DNA of 52,911 bases. Origin: an uncultured Oscillospiraceae bacterium (GTDB lineage Bacteria > Bacillota > Clostridia > Oscillospirales > Oscillospiraceae). Position numbers and translations under genes: made by a program. The notes beneath the pieces were generated by a model. It saw only the letters and a program-made list of their open reading frames with translations. It did no database searches and was not told the origin of the DNA. Shown here piece by piece: positions 30,651 to 38,838 of the stretch (positions are counted from its first letter, which is position 1; each line of letters begins with the position of its first letter). The DNA lies in contig CAKTOF010000016.1 of the NCBI GenBank assembly GCA_934589675.1, positions 1 through 52,911 on the forward strand, read 5' to 3'.

Positions 30651-31868
30651 ATGATCCATCTTCCCCTGATTTTAGACGGCGCGACCGGCACGGCGCTGCA
30701 AAAGCGCGGCATGCCGGCGGGCGCGTGCACCGAGCAGTGGGTGCTGGAGCACCCCGAGGCCATTCTGGACGTGCAGGCGCGGTATCTGGACGCCGGGTCG
30801 GACGTGCTCTACGCGCCGACGTTCGGCGCGAACCCCGTCAAGCTGCACCAGCACCACATCGACGGCCAGACGGCCGACTACAACACGCGCCTGCTGGAGC
30901 TGACGCGGCAGGCCTCCGGCGGCCGCGCGCTCGTCGCGGCGGACATCGCGCCGACGGGGCTTTTCATCCGCCCGTACGGCGAGGCGGACTTTGAGCAGAT
31001 CGTGCAGGCGTACACCGAGCAGGCCGCGGCGCTCGCGCAGGCCGGCGCCGACCTCTTCGCCGTCGAGACGACGATGACGATGGCCGAGGCGCGCGCGGCA
31101 GTGCTCGCCATCCGCTCTGTTTCAGACAAGCCGATCTTTGTGACGTTCACCTGCGAGGCAAACGGCCGCAGCCTGTCCGGCACGGATATGGCGGCGGCGC
31201 TCATCACCATGCAGCGCATGGGCGCGGCGGCCTTTGGACTCAACTGCTCGACGGGGCCGGAGCAGATGCTGGAGACCCTGCGGCGCATCGCGCCCTACGC
31301 CGCCGTTCCGCTCATCGCCAAGCCGAATGCGGGGCTGCCGACCGTTGTGGACGATCAGGCGGTCTACAACTGCCCGGCCGAGGAGCTGGCCTCGTTCGTG
31401 CCCGTTCTCGCGGAGGCGGGCGTGCGTATCTTCGGCGGCTGCTGCGGCACGGACAAGACGCACATCGCGGCGCTCCGCGCGGCCGTCGACGCGCTGGACT
31501 TTGATGCCATTGCGCCCGTTGCCCCGGCAGGCGGCCGTTTCGCGGCGACGGAGCGCGAGGTCATCGCGCTTACGGACGATGCGGAGATGAGCGATATTTT
31601 CGAGTGCGGCGACGATCTTGAGGACGACCTTATGGACGCGGAGGAGGACATCGTCCGCGTCGCGGTCGAGTCCATGGACGACGCGGAAATCTTCGCGGGC
31701 AGCTGCTTCGCCGCGCCGCGCGCGGCCATGTGCGTGATCTCGCACAACAAGGCCGCCTTTGAGGCGGCGCTGCGCGCCTATCAGGGCGTCGCGCTCTGCC
31801 CGGACGGGCAGTTTGACGCGGAGTTCTTAGATGCGATGGAGCAGAAATACGGCCTGCTTCGGATCTGA
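30651..31868 (+). CDS. Homocysteine S-methyltransferase family protein, short form
   Basis: A 405-residue protein. Residues 1-285 form a homocysteine-binding barrel like the N-terminus of MetH: LILDGATGTALQKRG, the FGANPVKL turn, and the zinc ligands in LNCSTGPEQM and the GGCCGTD pair. Cobalamin-dependent enzymes continue with folate and B12 domains; here only about 115 acidic residues follow, including DDLEDDLMDAEEDIVRVAVE, which I do not recognise. It may be a methyltransferase module working with separate partner proteins, or a corrinoid-independent enzyme. Spacing after GAACGGAGGG supports the ATG at 30651. It is monocistronic with a strong terminator. Confidence 0.8.
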   Translation: MIHLPLILDGATGTALQKRGMPAGACTEQWVLEHPEAILDVQARYLDAGSDVLYAPTFGANPVKLHQHHIDGQTADYNTRLLELTRQASGGRALVAADIAPTGLFIRPYGEADFEQIVQAYTEQAAALAQAGADLFAVETTMTMAEARAAVLAIRSVSDKPIFVTFTCEANGRSLSGTDMAAALITMQRMGAAAFGLNCSTGPEQMLETLRRIAPYAAVPLIAKPNAGLPTVVDDQAVYNCPAEELASFVPVLAEAGVRIFGGCCGTDKTHIAALRAAVDALDFDAIAPVAPAGGRFAATEREVIALTDDAEMSDIFECGDDLEDDLMDAEEDIVRVAVESMDDAEIFAGSCFAAPRAAMCVISHNKAAFEAALRAYQGVALCPDGQFDAEFLDAMEQKYGLLRI

Positions 31869-31879
31869 AAATGCAAAAA

Positions 31880-31911
31880 ACGCACCGGAGAGAAAGCGCT
31901 CTCCGGTGCGT
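31880..31911. terminator. Terminator after the methyltransferase-family gene
   Basis: A perfect 13-bp stem (31880-31892 with 31899-31911, loop AAAGCG) is followed by ATTTTT and preceded by AAAAAA, so it can stop transcription from both sides, including the minus-strand regulator gene ending at 31957. Confidence 0.9.
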
Positions 31912-31956
31912 ATTTTTGCTGGCTGAGCGGGGCTTCGCCGTTTCTGGGGGCTCGAT

Positions 31957-32502
31957 TTATTCGGAAATCGGGTGCTTTTCCTCCCACCGCGCCCAAAGGT
32001 AAGCGCACAGCAGGCAAAGTCCGACAAAAAGCGACGCGCCGAGCAGTGCGATGACGGCCTTGAGCCGGAAAAACTCAATAAAGCCGGAAAGCGAATAGCC
32101 CGGCCCGATCGTGTACCACGTTGTGCCCAGGTCGTCCTGATAGGAATAGTGGATCTGCGTTTCGATCATCGTCGAGAGCACGGCGATGAGAAGAAAGCCC
32201 AACGCGCCGAGCGCGGAGAACACAATGCCGCACACGAGCTTCGCGCGCCCCTTCGCCTTCGGCTTTTCCGCCGGAGCCGCGGCCGGCGCGGGCGGGAGCG
32301 GGAAGTCCGGCCCGCGCAGGATGGCGTCGCAGCTGACGCCGAGGATGTCAGACAGGGCGAGCAGCTTCTCCGCGTCCGGCGCGGACTCGCCGCATTCCCA
32401 TTTGCTCACGGCCTGCCGCGAAACGCGAAGCTGCGCTGCCAGCGCCTCCTGCGAAAGGCCGCGCGATTTGCGCAGCGTCTGGATATTTTCTCCGATCGTC
32501 AT
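31957..32502 (-). CDS. HTH (XRE-type) regulator with C-terminal membrane segments
   Basis: A 181-residue protein. Residues 1-62 are a Cro/cI-type helix-turn-helix: LRKSRGLSQEALAAQLRVSR, QAVSKWECGESAPDAEKLLA, then a closing helix. A Pro/Ala linker follows and then two hydrophobic segments (about 90-112 and 145-168), so the DNA-binding domain is probably tethered to the inner face of the membrane. This is a common layout in Firmicutes, but targets cannot be read from sequence. AAAGGAGG precedes the ATG. The gene is alone. Confidence 0.8.
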   Translation of the reverse strand: MTIGENIQTLRKSRGLSQEALAAQLRVSRQAVSKWECGESAPDAEKLLALSDILGVSCDAILRGPDFPLPPAPAAAPAEKPKAKGRAKLVCGIVFSALGALGFLLIAVLSTMIETQIHYSYQDDLGTTWYTIGPGYSLSGFIEFFRLKAVIALLGASLFVGLCLLCAYLWARWEEKHPISE

Positions 32503-32638
32503 GTCGGTCGCCTCCTTTTTCTGCCCTCATCATAGCAGAAACGGCCGTGGCAGGCTACCAGAAATCCGGTGCAAACGCGCAACGCACGGTTGCGGCGGCT
32601 GATTTCCCGGGGAATTCTCGGCCAGATGCCGGATTTTG

Positions 32639-33151
32639 TCAGAAAAACACCCGGACGGTCAGCGCGGAGAGGAGAAACCCGGCGCAGTCTGCGATGAGCG
32701 CGGCCGGGACGGCGTAGCGCGTTTTTCGGATGCCGCAGGCGCCGAAGTAGACGCTGATCGTGTAGAACGTCGTCTCCGTCGAGCCGAGCATGACGGCGGC
32801 CGTGCGGCCGACGAGCGAGTCCGGCCCGTGCGAGGCAATGAGCTCCGCGCCGACGGCGAGCGCCGCGCTGCCGGAGATCGGCCGGACGAGAATGAGCGGA
32901 GCCAGCTCCGGCGGCAGCCCGACGCGGCGCAGCAGCGGCGCAACAACGCGCGTGAGGGCATCGAGCGCGCCGGACGCGCGCAGCATGGAGACGGCGCTGA
33001 GCAGCAGCGTGAGCGCCGGGACGATGGATACAAGCATTTTCAGCCCGTCGGATGCGCCGGAGACGAGGCTGCCGTACACATCCTGCCGCCGCGCGAGCGC
33101 AAAGCAGGACACCCCGGCCAGCAGCGCCGGGACGAGCAGCGCCGCGCTCAC
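32639..33151 (-). CDS. spmB: Spore maturation protein B
   Basis: A 170-residue membrane protein that with SpmA is needed for normal spore core dehydration in Bacillus. The best start is the GTG at 33151, which overlaps the spmA stop as GTGA. The family regions GLKMLVSIVPALTLLLSAVS, then PLILVRPISGSAALAVG and the STETTFYTISVYFG stretch are present, with several membrane helices. Its place after spmA is conserved. Confidence 0.9.
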   Translation of the reverse strand: MSAALLVPALLAGVSCFALARRQDVYGSLVSGASDGLKMLVSIVPALTLLLSAVSMLRASGALDALTRVVAPLLRRVGLPPELAPLILVRPISGSAALAVGAELIASHGPDSLVGRTAAVMLGSTETTFYTISVYFGACGIRKTRYAVPAALIADCAGFLLSALTVRVFF

Positions 33152-33726
33152 CGGCGGAGCCTCGCAAAAACGGCGGTAGCGCCGAGCCCTGCCGCGACGG
33201 AGCCGAGGCTCGTCACCCACACGGCCGGCAGAATGTCAAACGGTGCGATGCATCCGCACCCGGCGCGCACGGCCGCGACCGTGGCCGGGATGAGCTGGAC
33301 GGACGCGGTGTTGAGCACGATGAAGCGGCACATCTCGTCCGTCGCCTGTGCGCTGCCGCTTTTTTCACGCATCCGCCGGACGGCCTCAATGCCGAGCGGC
33401 GTGGCCGCGTTGCCGAGGCCGAGCAGATTGGCGATGAAATTGGCTGAAATGCTGCCGAATGCAGCCGGATCGTCCCGCGTTTTCGGGAAAATGCGGCCGA
33501 GCAGTGGCCGGAGCAGCCGCGCGAGCTTCGCCGTCAGTCCTGCGTTTTCGCACACGCGGGCAAAGCCGCTCCACAGCAGCATCGGCCCCGCAAGCGCGAT
33601 GGCCAGCTGCACTCCCTCTCCGGCGCCGGAGAGTGCCGCCGCCGCGGCAGCGTCTGCGCGCCCGGATGCGGCGGCGAACAGAAACGCCGCCCCAGTCAGC
33701 ACGCACCAGATGATCGACATGGCCAT
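33148..33726 (-). CDS. spmA: Spore maturation protein A
   Basis: A 192-residue membrane protein of the nucleoside-recognition (Gate) type. It starts MAMSIIWCVLTGAAFLFAAA; the conserved stretch SISANFIANLLGLGNAATPL and the FIVLNTASVQLIPATVA segment fit SpmA. GGGAGGAGGG lies 6 nt before the ATG at 33726. Its TGA overlaps the spmB GTG by four bases, so the two are co-translated. Presence of spmAB together with spoVAC supports endospore formation. Confidence 0.9.
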   Translation of the reverse strand: MAMSIIWCVLTGAAFLFAAASGRADAAAAAALSGAGEGVQLAIALAGPMLLWSGFARVCENAGLTAKLARLLRPLLGRIFPKTRDDPAAFGSISANFIANLLGLGNAATPLGIEAVRRMREKSGSAQATDEMCRFIVLNTASVQLIPATVAAVRAGCGCIAPFDILPAVWVTSLGSVAAGLGATAVFARLRR

Positions 33727-33855
33727 GCACGTCCCTCCTCCCGGTTCTATCCCTATGGAACGTGAAGAAAATTATGAACGAAAATGAAGCCGGGCCGGAG
33801 GATCAAAACGCGGTAGAAAAATGAGAGATAATTGGGAATATGTGTCGCGTTTTGG

Positions 33856-33884
33856 TTGACAAGTGGGAATTGATGCGATATACT
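33856..33884 (+). promoter_or_regulatory. Sigma-A promoter of the AbrB-like gene
   Basis: Consensus TTGACA (33856-33861) and TATACT (33879-33884) are separated by 17 bp. The start site would be near 33891, about 40 nt before the TTG start codon. This is one of the clearest promoters in the window. Confidence 0.8.
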
Positions 33885-33931
33885 CTGTGTAGATTCTGTG
33901 AAGTTTTTCCCAATATAAGGAGGAAATGACC

Positions 33932-34180
33932 TTGAAGTCAACTGGTATCGTCAGAAAAGTGGATGAGCTGGGCCGCATCGTGCTCCCGATCGAGCTGCGC
34001 CGCACGCTGGACATCGCCGAGAAGGATTCGCTTGAGATCTACGTCGACGGTTCTCAGATCATTCTCAAAAAGTACGAGCCGTCGTGCATCTTCTGCGGCG
34101 ACGCGCGCAACGTTGTCAACTACAAGGGCAAGAACATCTGCACGTCCTGCCTGAATGAGATGAAGGATCTCGCGCTCTGA
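33932..34180 (+). CDS. AbrB/SpoVT-family transition-state regulator
   Basis: An 82-residue DNA-binding protein. The AbrB-type swapped-hairpin domain is residues 1-50: KSTGIVRKVDELGRIVLPIE, LRRTLDIAEKDSLEIYVDG. The C-terminal part has two CxxC pairs (CIFCG and CTSCL), a zinc-ribbon-like tail often seen in clostridial AbrB proteins. The TTG at 33932 is 8 nt after AAGGAGG and fits the family start; an ATG at 33926 is only 2 nt from that site. Its position next to rsmI and trmN6 matches abrB in Bacillus, so a role in post-exponential control is likely. Confidence 0.88.
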   Translation: MKSTGIVRKVDELGRIVLPIELRRTLDIAEKDSLEIYVDGSQIILKKYEPSCIFCGDARNVVNYKGKNICTSCLNEMKDLAL

Positions 34181-34190
34181 TCTGTGATAC

Positions 34191-34224
34191 AAAAATCCGG
34201 CAGCCGCTCGGCTGCCGGATTTTT
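34191..34224. terminator. Terminator after the AbrB-like gene
   Basis: A perfect 15-bp stem (34191-34205 with 34210-34224, loop GCTC) ends in a run of seven T. It can also act for rsmI, whose stop at 34304 faces it on the minus strand. Confidence 0.9.
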
Positions 34225-34303
34225 TTACGCCGCCGCCCACGGTTTTTGCCGTTAAGCGGCCGGGCGGTCAGCTCGGGAAGAAGCGGCGAAGCGCGGCGGA
34301 GCG

Positions 34304-35134
34304 CTATCGCTTCAGCGCCGCGTCATAGAGCTGATTCTTTGCAAAGCTCGTCTGCGCGGAGACGGCGCGGGCGGCATCCTTGCGGGAGGCGCCTGCGGCC
34401 ATCTGCTCCTCCATGAGTGCGATAGCGTCGTCCAGCGTCAGCTCCGGCGCGTCCGGCTCCGTCTTGCCCTCGACGACGAGGACAAACTCGCCGCGCGGCG
34501 GGTTTTCCACATAGTGTAAAAGCGCCTCCCCAAGCGTTGTGCGCAGCACCTGCTCGTGCAGCTTCGTGAGCTCGCGGCAGAGCGAGATGCGCCGCTCGGC
34601 GCCGAACGCGGCGGCCATGTCGCCAAGCGTGGCGACGAGCTTGTGCGGAGCCTCGTAGAAGATCATGGTGCGCGTCTCGTTTTCCAGCGAGGCGAGGTGC
34701 TCGCGTCGGTTTTTGCGGTTCATGGTGAGAAAGCCCTCAAATGTGAACCGCCCTGTCGGCAGGCCGGAGATGCTCAGCGCCGTGATGAGCGCGCACGGGC
34801 CGGGAATGGCGCAGACCGTCACGCCGGCCTCGGCGCATGCGCGGACGAGGTCCTCGCCGGGGTCGGAGATGGCGGGGCTGCCCGCGTCGGAGACGAGCGC
34901 GCACGTCTGCCCGCCGAGCAGCCGCTCCAAAATGCGCGGGCCGGACTCGGCGCGGTTGTGCTCATAGTAGCTCACGAGCGGCTTTTTCAGGCCGAGGTGG
35001 TTGAGCAGCTTGAGCGTGACGCGCGTGTCCTCGGCCGCGATGAAGTCCGCGCGCTCGAGCGTCTGGCGCGCGCGGTCTGAAATGTCGCCGAGGTTGCCGA
35101 TGGGCGTCGGCACGAGATAGAGCGTTCCGGGCAT
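34304..35134 (-). CDS. rsmI: 16S rRNA (cytidine1402-2'-O)-methyltransferase
   Basis: A 276-residue SAM-dependent enzyme that adds the 2'-O-methyl group to C1402 in the 30S decoding centre, together with RsmH (39255 onward). The family signatures are clear: MPGTLYLVPTPIGNLGDISD, the EDTRVTLKLLNHLG segment, SDAGSPAISDPGEDLVRAC and GRFTFEGFLTMNRKNRREHL. AAGGAGGAACC precedes the ATG. It is 9 nt after trmN6 in the same unit. Confidence 0.95.
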   Translation of the reverse strand: MPGTLYLVPTPIGNLGDISDRARQTLERADFIAAEDTRVTLKLLNHLGLKKPLVSYYEHNRAESGPRILERLLGGQTCALVSDAGSPAISDPGEDLVRACAEAGVTVCAIPGPCALITALSISGLPTGRFTFEGFLTMNRKNRREHLASLENETRTMIFYEAPHKLVATLGDMAAAFGAERRISLCRELTKLHEQVLRTTLGEALLHYVENPPRGEFVLVVEGKTEPDAPELTLDDAIALMEEQMAAGASRKDAARAVSAQTSFAKNQLYDAALKR

Positions 35135-35143
35135 GGTTCCTCC

Positions 35144-35839
35144 TTACCGATCGCACACGGCGCGCCAGGCGGCAGTCTCGCAGCCGTCCGGCCCGGTGAC
35201 GATCATATCTGACAGAATTTCAAGCCCGGCTCCGCCGCCGCGGCGGGCGGAGATGAGGGCGAGGCTCGCATCGCTCTGCGCGCGGTGGCGGACAAAGCGG
35301 AGCCGTTTGGGCGAAAAACCGGCGCGCGCAAGCGCCGCAAAATATACGGCCAGCAGCCGCGCCGGGCACACGAGCGAGAAGTCGCCGCCCGCGCGCACGA
35401 GATGGCCGGCCGCGGCGCAAAGCGCGTCCGGCGGCAGGAATGCGGCGCAGCGCGCGCGGTCGCGCAGCGCGTCCGGACTGCGGCCGCCGGAGGCGGGATG
35501 GTAGGGCGGATTGCTTACGGCCGCGTGAAAGCTGCCGGCGGGCGGCAGCCTGCCAGGCTCGCGCAGGTCGCATAAGACGGCTGAGAATCGGCCGTCCAGC
35601 CCGTTTGCCGCGGCGTTTTCACGCGCCTCGTCCACAGCCTCGGGCGCAAGATCAAACCCCGTGACGCGGCAGCCGGGCGCTTTTGCGCACAGCAGCAGCC
35701 CGATGAGCCCGGCGCCGCAGCCGAGGTCTGCAATGCGCCCGCGCGCGGGCGCAAAATCCGCAAGCGCGAGCGAATCGGCCGCCGCGCGGTAAAACGGGAA
35801 CTGCGTGGAAAAGCGCACGCCGTGGATCGTTTCGGTCAT
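35144..35839 (-). CDS. tRNA1(Val) adenine-37 N6-methyltransferase-like protein
   Basis: A 231-residue Rossmann-fold SAM methyltransferase of the TrmN6/YabB type. Motif I is IADLGCGAGLIGLLL and the catalytic NPPY lies in VSNPPYHPASGG, which marks an N6-adenine or N-methyltransferase. The substrate is inferred from the family. The ATG at 35839 is 5 nt after GGAGG, which itself overlaps an earlier ATG. The pairing with rsmI and abrB is the Bacillus order (yabB-rsmI-abrB) without a GIY-YIG gene between. Confidence 0.85.
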   Translation of the reverse strand: MTETIHGVRFSTQFPFYRAAADSLALADFAPARGRIADLGCGAGLIGLLLCAKAPGCRVTGFDLAPEAVDEARENAAANGLDGRFSAVLCDLREPGRLPPAGSFHAAVSNPPYHPASGGRSPDALRDRARCAAFLPPDALCAAAGHLVRAGGDFSLVCPARLLAVYFAALARAGFSPKRLRFVRHRAQSDASLALISARRGGGAGLEILSDMIVTGPDGCETAAWRAVCDR

Positions 35840-35860
35840 TGCGGCCTCCATAGAAAAACA

Positions 35861-35893
35861 GGCAGGCCTGCGCCCGGGGGACGCAGGCCTGCC
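35861..35893 (-). terminator. Terminator of the ferredoxin gene
   Basis: A 12-bp stem (35861-35872 with 35882-35893) is followed on the minus strand by TGTTTTTC. It separates the ferredoxin gene from the downstream trmN6-rsmI unit. Confidence 0.8.
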
Positions 35894-35906
35894 GTGTTAT
35901 GTGCCA

Positions 35907-36077
35907 TTACTCCTGAGAAATCGCTTCCATCGGGCAGGTATCTGCGCACGTGCCGCAGCTGAGACACTTGTCCTGGTCGATCTCGTAATGAGACTCGCCC
36001 ATCGCGATGGCCTCGGCCGGGCAGACGCTGGCGCAGGAGCCGCAGCTGATGCAGCCTTCACCGATCACATATGCCAT
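35907..36077 (-). CDS. 2[4Fe-4S] ferredoxin
   Basis: A 56-residue clostridial-type ferredoxin. It begins MAYVIGEGCISCGSCASVCP and ends with CLSCGTCADTCPMEAISQE, so both CxxCxxCxxxCP cluster motifs are complete and should hold two [4Fe-4S] clusters. It is a soluble low-potential electron carrier in anaerobic metabolism. The ATG at 36077 is 6 nt after GGAGGTG; a longer frame upstream has no site. The gene is monocistronic. Confidence 0.95.
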   Translation of the reverse strand: MAYVIGEGCISCGSCASVCPAEAIAMGESHYEIDQDKCLSCGTCADTCPMEAISQE

Positions 36078-36107
36078 TGGAAACACCTCCATATCTAGGT
36101 TGCCTTG

Positions 36108-36135
36108 ATTATAACACACGCTTGTGAAAAAGCAA
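36108..36135 (-). promoter_or_regulatory. Promoter of the ferredoxin gene
   Basis: On the minus strand a consensus TATAAT (36113-36108) has TTGCTT (36135-36130) 16 bp upstream. The leader is short, about 25 nt, and holds GGAGGTG. Confidence 0.6.
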
Positions 36136-36258
36136 ATGGATTTTTCTAACCACAGAGGTCCTGGGACAGAAGGCAAAGCGATGCGGCTGCGTGAATAATC
36201 CGCGCGCGCACTGGCCAGAATCCATTCGTGGAAAAAACAAGAAGGGGAGGGGCATCCG

Positions 36259-38613
36259 ATGCGGACGGATCTTGCGCCAGAGGTGCTGATGATCCTGCGC
36301 GCGGCCGCGCGCTGGGCCGAGGGGCTGGGGCACAGCTACGTCGGCAGCGAGCATCTGCTGCTGGCCATCGCGGGGCGGCCGGGCTCCTGCGCGGCGCGGC
36401 TGCTGCTTCGCGCGGGGGTCGATCAGGCGGATGTGCTGTGCGGCATCGAGCGGGAGATCGGCCGGGGCGAGCCGGGGCTTGCGCGGCCGCAGGGGCTTAC
36501 GCCGCGTGCAAGGCGCATCTTGATGCAGGCGGCCGGGAGGGCGCCGTGCGGCGCGCCGCTCAGCGAGCAGGCGCTGCTGCTCGCGCTCGTGCGGGAGAGC
36601 GGCAGCACGGCCGCGCGGCTGCTCGCGTGCGCAGACGAGCCGGCGGCGGAGCGGCTGTTCGACGATGCCGAGCGCGAGCTGCGCCGAAAAGCTGCCTGCG
36701 CTTTCCCGGACGGAAACAGCAAAAAGGAGACGATCAAAACGAAGCTGCTTGAACAATTCGGAACAGACCTTCTGGAGCAGGCCGAACGCATGGATCCCGT
36801 CGTCGGCCGCGGACGGGAGATCGACATGGTCATTCAGGTCCTCTCGCGCCGGCAGAAAAACAACCCCGTGCTCATCGGCGAGCCGGGTGTCGGCAAGACA
36901 GCCATCGCCGAGGGGCTTGCGCAGCGCATGGCCGCAGGCGACGTGCCCGAGGCGCTGCGCGGCAAGCGGCTCATCGCGCTCGACATGGCCTCGCTCGTCG
37001 CGGGGACGAAATACCGCGGCGAATTCGAGCAGCGCGTCGGCGAGCTGCTCGGCGAGATCACACGGCTCGGCAACATCATTTTATTCATCGACGAGCTGCA
37101 CACCATCGTCGGCGCCGGCTCGGCCGAGGGCGCCATCGACGCGGCCAATATTCTGAAGCCAGCGCTCGGCCGCGGGCAGCTGCAGATCCTCGGCGCGACG
37201 ACGAGCGAGGAATACCGCCGCCACATTGAGAAGGACGCCGCGCTCGAGCGGCGCTTCCGCACGGTCTATGTCGCCGAGCCGTCCAAAGCGCAGACTGAGC
37301 AGATCCTGCGCGCGCTGCGCCCGGCGCTCGAGGCGCATCACGGGCTGGTCATCGCCGACGAGGCCATCGGCGCGGCCGTGGAGCTTTCCTGCCGGTATCT
37401 GAGCGGAAAATTCCTGCCGGACAAGGCCATCGACCTGCTTGACGAGGGCGCTTCGCGCGCAGCGATGGCCGAGCGGCTGCGCAGTGCGGGCGGTCTGGAG
37501 CAGTCACGCCGGGATATTTCCATGCGGCTCGATACGGCTGTGCGCGAGCACCGCTACGAGGCGGCGGCTGAGCTGCGCGATAAGCTGACGGCCGTCGTGC
37601 ACCGCCAGAGCGCCTCGCGCCGCGCGCGGCGCGTCGGGCCGGACGACATTGCCGGGGCTGTCGCCGACCGGACGGGCATCCCGGCGGAAAAGCTGACCCA
37701 GAGCGAGGCGGAGCGGCTTCTGCATCTGGAGGATGCGCTGCGCCGCAGCGTCATCGGGCAGGATGAGGCGGTGGCGGTGATCGCCCGCGCTGTGCGCAGA
37801 GCCAGAAGCGGCCTTGCCGACCCGGACCGCCCCGCGGGGACGTTCCTGCTCGCCGGGCCGACGGGCGTGGGCAAGACGGAGCTTTGCCGCGCGCTGGCCG
37901 AGTGCCTGTACGGCAGCCGCGAGGCCATGGTCAAGCTCGATATGTCCGAATTCATGGAGCAGCACGCCGTTTCGCGCCTCATCGGCGCGCCGCCGGGCTA
38001 CATCGGCCACGGCGAGGGCGGCGAGCTGACGGAAAAGGTGCGCCGCCGCCCGTACAGCCTCGTCCTGCTCGATGAGCTGGAGAAGGCGCACCGCGATGTG
38101 GCGGGGCTTTTATTGCAGGTCATGGAGGACGGCGTGCTGACCGACTCCATGGGGCGCAGGGCGGACTTTCGCAACGCCATACTCGTCATGACGACCAACC
38201 TCGGCGCGGAGGAGGCCGCGCGCGGCGGCCTCGGCTTTGCGCCGGCAGGGGCAAAGGGGCGGACGATGGAGGCGCTGCGCGCGCACTTCCGGCCGGAGTT
38301 TCTCGGCCGGCTCGACGCGGTGGCCGTGTTCCGGCCGCTCGGGGAGGACGCGCTGCGCCGCATCGCGGGGAAGCTGCTGGGGCAGAGCCTGCTGCGGGCA
38401 AGGCAGGCCGGCGTGGACGCGGGCGTGACGGACGGAGCGCTTTCGCTGCTGGTGGAGCGCTCGCGCGGGCAGGGCGGCGGCGCGCGGGCGCTGCGGCGGA
38501 CGATCCGCGAGATCGTGGAGGAGCCGCTGGCAGACGCGCTGCTCGGCGGCCGGCTCCCGAAGCGCATGGAGCTTCGCGCGCAGGACGGCCGCATCCAATT
38601 TGCTGCAATTTAA
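36259..38613 (+). CDS. clpC: ATP-dependent Clp protease ATPase subunit (ClpC type)
   Basis: A 784-residue AAA+ unfoldase that feeds substrates to ClpP. Order: N-domain of two repeats (about 1-145), first AAA+ module with Walker A GEPGVGKT near residue 208 and Walker B ILFIDELHT, a middle region with a UVR-like helix (EAAAELRDKL near residue 430), and a second AAA+ module with GPTGVGKTEL near residue 533 and LVLLDELEKAHRD. The C-terminal D2-small domain is present. It is shorter in the N-domain linker than typical ClpC (about 810-820) but keeps the UVR motif typical of ClpC rather than ClpA. The usual partners ctsR, mcsA and mcsB are absent; no CtsR operator was seen upstream. GGGGAGGGG precedes the ATG. 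Confidence 0.9.
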   Translation: MRTDLAPEVLMILRAAARWAEGLGHSYVGSEHLLLAIAGRPGSCAARLLLRAGVDQADVLCGIEREIGRGEPGLARPQGLTPRARRILMQAAGRAPCGAPLSEQALLLALVRESGSTAARLLACADEPAAERLFDDAERELRRKAACAFPDGNSKKETIKTKLLEQFGTDLLEQAERMDPVVGRGREIDMVIQVLSRRQKNNPVLIGEPGVGKTAIAEGLAQRMAAGDVPEALRGKRLIALDMASLVAGTKYRGEFEQRVGELLGEITRLGNIILFIDELHTIVGAGSAEGAIDAANILKPALGRGQLQILGATTSEEYRRHIEKDAALERRFRTVYVAEPSKAQTEQILRALRPALEAHHGLVIADEAIGAAVELSCRYLSGKFLPDKAIDLLDEGASRAAMAERLRSAGGLEQSRRDISMRLDTAVREHRYEAAAELRDKLTAVVHRQSASRRARRVGPDDIAGAVADRTGIPAEKLTQSEAERLLHLEDALRRSVIGQDEAVAVIARAVRRARSGLADPDRPAGTFLLAGPTGVGKTELCRALAECLYGSREAMVKLDMSEFMEQHAVSRLIGAPPGYIGHGEGGELTEKVRRRPYSLVLLDELEKAHRDVAGLLLQVMEDGVLTDSMGRRADFRNAILVMTTNLGAEEAARGGLGFAPAGAKGRTMEALRAHFRPEFLGRLDAVAVFRPLGEDALRRIAGKLLGQSLLRARQAGVDAGVTDGALSLLVERSRGQGGGARALRRTIREIVEEPLADALLGGRLPKRMELRAQDGRIQFAAI

Positions 38614-38642
38614 GGCGCAGGGGAGACGGCCGCCCCTGCGCC
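38614..38642 (+). terminator. Terminator after clpC
   Basis: A 10-bp stem (GGCGCAGGGG at 38614-38623 with CCCCTGCGCC at 38633-38642) directly follows the clpC stop and is followed by GTTTCTTC. The U-tract is weak. Confidence 0.65.
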
Positions 38643-38750
38643 GTTTCTTCGCGCGGGCAATTTGCTTACAAAAAGCGAACATTAGTTTGGGAAATGCGAA
38701 TTTTGGCGTATTTTTCTCAGAAAAAGGACCTGAAAAAGTAAAACCAGCGG

Positions 38751-38779
38751 TTGATTTTTATGTTAACAGCGGCTATACT
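38751..38779 (+). promoter_or_regulatory. Sigma-A promoter of the dcw cluster
   Basis: TTGATT (38751-38756) and TATACT (38774-38779) are 17 bp apart. The start site would be near 38786, inside the MraZ box array, so a bound repressor would block transcription. Confidence 0.75.
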
Positions 38780-38834
38780 GTGGGTATAGTGGAGCAAAGT
38801 GGATAGAAAATGATGAAAGTGGAGCGAGGTGAGC
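38780..38834 (+). promoter_or_regulatory. MraZ operator: phased GTGGAG boxes
   Basis: GTGGAG (38789), GTGGAT (38799) and GTGGAG (38819) start exactly 10 or 20 bp apart, with a degenerate GTGAGC at 38829 and GTGGGT at 38780. Two are preceded by AA as AAAGTGGA. Direct repeats with a 10-bp period ahead of mraZ are the known binding sites of MraZ, which represses its own operon in E. coli. The array covers the likely start site. Confidence 0.65.
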
Positions 38835-38838
38835 GGAG

